From the NCBI RefSeq assembly GCF_003987335.1, contig NZ_PIPK01000002.1:186001-250000 (forward strand): 64,000 bases of DNA, in the 5' to 3' direction. The notes under the pieces were generated by a model that saw only the letters and a program-made list of their open reading frames with translations, was not told the DNA's origin and did not search any database. How positions within the stretch are numbered: the stretch's first letter is position 1; every line of letters begins with the position of its first letter. Positions 62,003 to 64,000 of the stretch are shown here, piece by piece. Origin of the DNA: Aliidiomarina maris (lineage in GTDB: Bacteria; Pseudomonadota; Gammaproteobacteria; Enterobacterales; Alteromonadaceae). Both the position numbers and the translations under genes were made by a program.

Positions 62003-62545
62003 ATGCTCACTCCAGAATCTTCACCGACTTCAGCCACGCTGGCGGTTAATTACCGTCAGGTTGACCGTAAGTACATTCGTCAGTTACGTGTGGAAATATC
62101 GCTACAACTTGTTTTAATCATTGGGCTTGCGCTTTTTTACACCTATTTTGCCCCTGTGGATTGGCGCTGGATTGGGATTAGTTTGGCGGTGGTAGTGACA
62201 CTGATCTGGCTTTTGATGGTATTGCTCTGGGCACCTAGACGCTATCAGTTCACGGGCTACGATGCCCGTGAACTTGATGTGCATTACCGCACTGGTGCAC
62301 TGTGGCGCCGCCAAGTAGCAGTGCCTGTGAGTCGCATTCAGCACGTTGAGATTGCCCAAGGCATGATAGCGCGCACCTTAGGCTTGAGCCAGTTAGTCAT
62401 TTATACCGCAGGTGGCAGCGGTTCCGACTTGGCGATTCCCGGCCTTCCCTTAGCACTCGCAGAGCGCTTGCGCGATCAGTTGCTGGATCAAGTCGCAGCG
62501 CGGGCCGCTGAGGAAACCGAACATATGGCAGAGCCGCAAGCATGA
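62003..62545 (+). CDS. bPH2-domain membrane protein (YdbS-like)
   Basis: A 180-residue protein with two membrane helices (about 30-50 and 55-75) and one bacterial pleckstrin-homology-like (bPH2, YdbS/YvcS) domain: QFTGYDARELDVHYRTGALWRRQVAVPVSRIQHVEIAQGMIARTLGLSQLVIYTAGG. AGGGA precedes the ATG at 62003; the frame is open 40 codons further upstream without a ribosome site. The stop overlaps the start of the next gene as ATGA, so this is a YdbS-YdbT-type pair. Function is uncertain; Bacillus homologues affect resistance to some bacteriocins. Confidence 0.88.
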   Translation: MLTPESSPTSATLAVNYRQVDRKYIRQLRVEISLQLVLIIGLALFYTYFAPVDWRWIGISLAVVVTLIWLLMVLLWAPRRYQFTGYDARELDVHYRTGALWRRQVAVPVSRIQHVEIAQGMIARTLGLSQLVIYTAGGSGSDLAIPGLPLALAERLRDQLLDQVAARAAEETEHMAEPQA

Positions 62546-64000
62546 ATTTACAACGCGTCGCGTGGATAGCGCTGATCTACTTTTTTGCCCGCTCAATTCG
62601 GGTCGCTATCAGTCAGCTCAGTAATTTATGGCCCCTGTTGGTCGTGTTTTTCACTGCCGGTGCCGAGCTACGCGGGCTTATTTTGCTCGGCGTGGCTATT
62701 GTGGTGCCAACCTTTTTGCTTGTGTTTACGGTGTTGAGCTGGTGGTTTTTTCGCTATGCCTTAAATGAGCACAGCCTGCATGTGCGCGAGGGCATTATCT
62801 GGCGCAAGCAACTGACCTTAGACTTTGCCCGCATTCAACAAGCTGATGTACGTGAACCTTGGTACTTCCGCCCGTTCAAGCTAGCGATATTGGGCGTTGA
62901 AAGCGCAGGATCAGACAGCAAAGAAGTGCAAATTGCCGGCCTGAGTACGCCCGCTGCATACCGTATGAAAGAAAAGATGCTGGCCGAAACCGCGATTGAC
63001 ACCGACGTGAGCGAAGGACTCGAAGCACAACAGCACACCGCGCAAGCGTCTACCCGCCATATCTTTAGCCTGCCGGTTACCGAAGTCGCGCGCTATGGAT
63101 TGATTTATAACCCAGTATTGCTGTTATTACCGATTCTGGCGTATCCGTTGGGTCAAGCCAATGTGGTCGACGATTATGTCATGCCGTACTTAAACCCCTT
63201 GCTTGACTCACTAGAACGCTTTCAGGCCGACGAGTCGCTATGGCTGACTATCGCCATTATCGCACTTTTAAGCTTGGCTATAGTGGTCGGATTGTCCGTA
63301 TTACTGGCGATTATCCGCTTCTACGGATATCAGTTAACTGCCCAAGGGTCCCGTTACCATGCCAAAATGGGGTTAATTTCGGTGACCAGCCGCAGCTTTC
63401 AATACGTGCGATTACAACGTGTTGTACTGCAACAAGGTTTTATTGCGCTGTGGTTACGCCGTTTTAGTCTGCGCATTAACCAATCGGGGCAAGGCCGGCA
63501 ACAACAGCAAACCGACAAAGTGTTTTTTGTGCCTGTGCTGAATGCCGAGCGCCAGCAACAATTGGCGACTGAGCTGCAATTGGAAACCCCGACATGGCAG
63601 GGTTTCCATTGGGCAAGCACGCTGCTGCCATGGCTGATGACCACACTCTTCATTACCCTCGCTGTGGCTTTAATCAGTCAGTTTTCCTGGACAGCAATTG
63701 GGTATGCACTGACGATCAGCGCTATCGCGGGCGTGCCAATTCAATGGCAGATGTGGAGAAAGCGCGCGTTCTTCCTGGGCGACTATTGGCTCGCGACACG
63801 CCATGGTTTGTTCGGACAACAGCAACGCTTTATCCCCAGCGTGAAGATTCAGCAGGTTACATTGCAGCAAGGGCCTTGGCTGCGGCTGTGGGGTAGTGCC
63901 AAATTGCATGTTTATAGTGCAGCAGGACGCGAAACTATTGCGTGGTTGCCCTATGCACAAATAAAAACGCTGCAACAGCAACTGTTGCAGCGTAGTACTG
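62542..64000 (+). CDS. Multi-domain bPH2 membrane protein (YdbT-like), cut by the window edge
   Basis: At least 486 codons are open from the ATG at 62542 to the end of the window without a stop. The product has paired membrane helices (about 5-30 and 40-70), a first bPH2 domain (YALNEHSLHVREGIIWRKQ, FARIQQADVREPWYFRPFKLAILGVESAG), a second helix pair (about 190-250), a second domain (SRYHAKMGLISVTSRSFQYVRLQRVVLQQGF), a third helix pair and a third domain (DYWLATRHGLFGQQQRFIPSVKIQQVTLQQG). Three domains match YdbT. It overlaps the YdbS-like gene by 4 bp. Confidence 0.88.
   Translation, partial: MNLQRVAWIALIYFFARSIRVAISQLSNLWPLLVVFFTAGAELRGLILLGVAIVVPTFLLVFTVLSWWFFRYALNEHSLHVREGIIWRKQLTLDFARIQQADVREPWYFRPFKLAILGVESAGSDSKEVQIAGLSTPAAYRMKEKMLAETAIDTDVSEGLEAQQHTAQASTRHIFSLPVTEVARYGLIYNPVLLLLPILAYPLGQANVVDDYVMPYLNPLLDSLERFQADESLWLTIAIIALLSLAIVVGLSVLLAIIRFYGYQLTAQGSRYHAKMGLISVTSRSFQYVRLQRVVLQQGFIALWLRRFSLRINQSGQGRQQQQTDKVFFVPVLNAERQQQLATELQLETPTWQGFHWASTLLPWLMTTLFITLAVALISQFSWTAIGYALTISAIAGVPIQWQMWRKRAFFLGDYWLATRHGLFGQQQRFIPSVKIQQVTLQQGPWLRLWGSAKLHVYSAAGRETIAWLPYAQIKTLQQQLLQRST

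Overview
The window is a stretch of chromosome from a marine gammaproteobacterium. Gene order and protein similarity point to the Alteromonadales and most probably to Idiomarinaceae (Idiomarina, Pseudidiomarina or Aliidiomarina). This is inferred from remembered family sequences, not from a search. Supporting signs are the LexA-SulA pair behind two CTGT-N8-ACAG boxes, the nfuA/comF/bioH, mutM/rpmGB/coaBC/radC, yibN-secB-gpsA, gpmI-envC and rpoH/ftsXEY/rsmD neighbourhoods, and a complete aa3/caa3-type cytochrome c oxidase and heme A locus. Coding density is high and most genes are housekeeping. I see no rRNA, tRNA, insertion sequence, prophage, CRISPR array or classical defence island.

Layout. 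1-11.7 kb: pckA and coaD (-), the threonine-degradation operon kbl-tdh running into glpE-glpG (+), a FliL-like secreted protein (-), ubiC-ubiA (+), plsB (-), and lexA-sulA (+) under a two-box SOS promoter. 12.0-20.6 kb: cytochrome c oxidase coxB (with a fused cytochrome c), coxA, ctaG, coxC, then a divergent DUF2909 gene, SURF1, an unknown membrane-anchored protein, ctaA, ctaB and SCO1. Together these supply oxidase subunits, CuA/CuB metallation and heme A synthesis. 20.6-25.3 kb: an exported polysaccharide deacetylase head to head with a DinF-type MATE exporter, a four-repeat DUF4397 lipoprotein, and nfuA with a likely IscR site. 25.5-32.4 kb: a large exported M14-like peptidase, comF, bioH, then a four-gene operon of predicted lipoproteins (CsgG-like, small unknown, DUF4810-like, DUF799/GNA1162-like).

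32.4-43.9 kb: mutM, two unknown membrane proteins, a 2-oxoglutarate oxygenase, rpmG-rpmB (rpmG is only 51 codons), slmA, dut, coaBC, radC, gpsA-secB-yibN, gpmI-envC and a YkgJ-type Cys-cluster protein. 43.9-50 kb: rpoH, ftsXE, ftsY, rsmD, a DUF416 protein and a MarC-family protein. 50-54.8 kb: a PLP pair (serine/threonine dehydratase-like plus D-threonine-aldolase/DSD1-like), a VOC protein, and a cystathionine gamma-lyase/synthase with a cystathionine beta-synthase-like enzyme, consistent with reverse transsulfuration. 55-64 kb: a lipoprotein, an exported subtilisin with a PPC domain, a possible 31-codon small gene, a membrane protein, comM, an AT-rich orphan pair (Cys-rich exported protein plus two-TM protein), a small unknown gene, and a YdbS/YdbT bPH2 pair that runs off the right edge.

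I found nothing that is plainly a new defence or mobile system. The best candidates for undescribed biology are the lipoprotein operon at 29.9-32.4 kb, the dehydratase/DSD1 pair at 50.1-52.1 kb, the AT-rich orphan pair at 60.3-61.4 kb, and the small ORF at 57.7 kb whose start codon lies in a hairpin.
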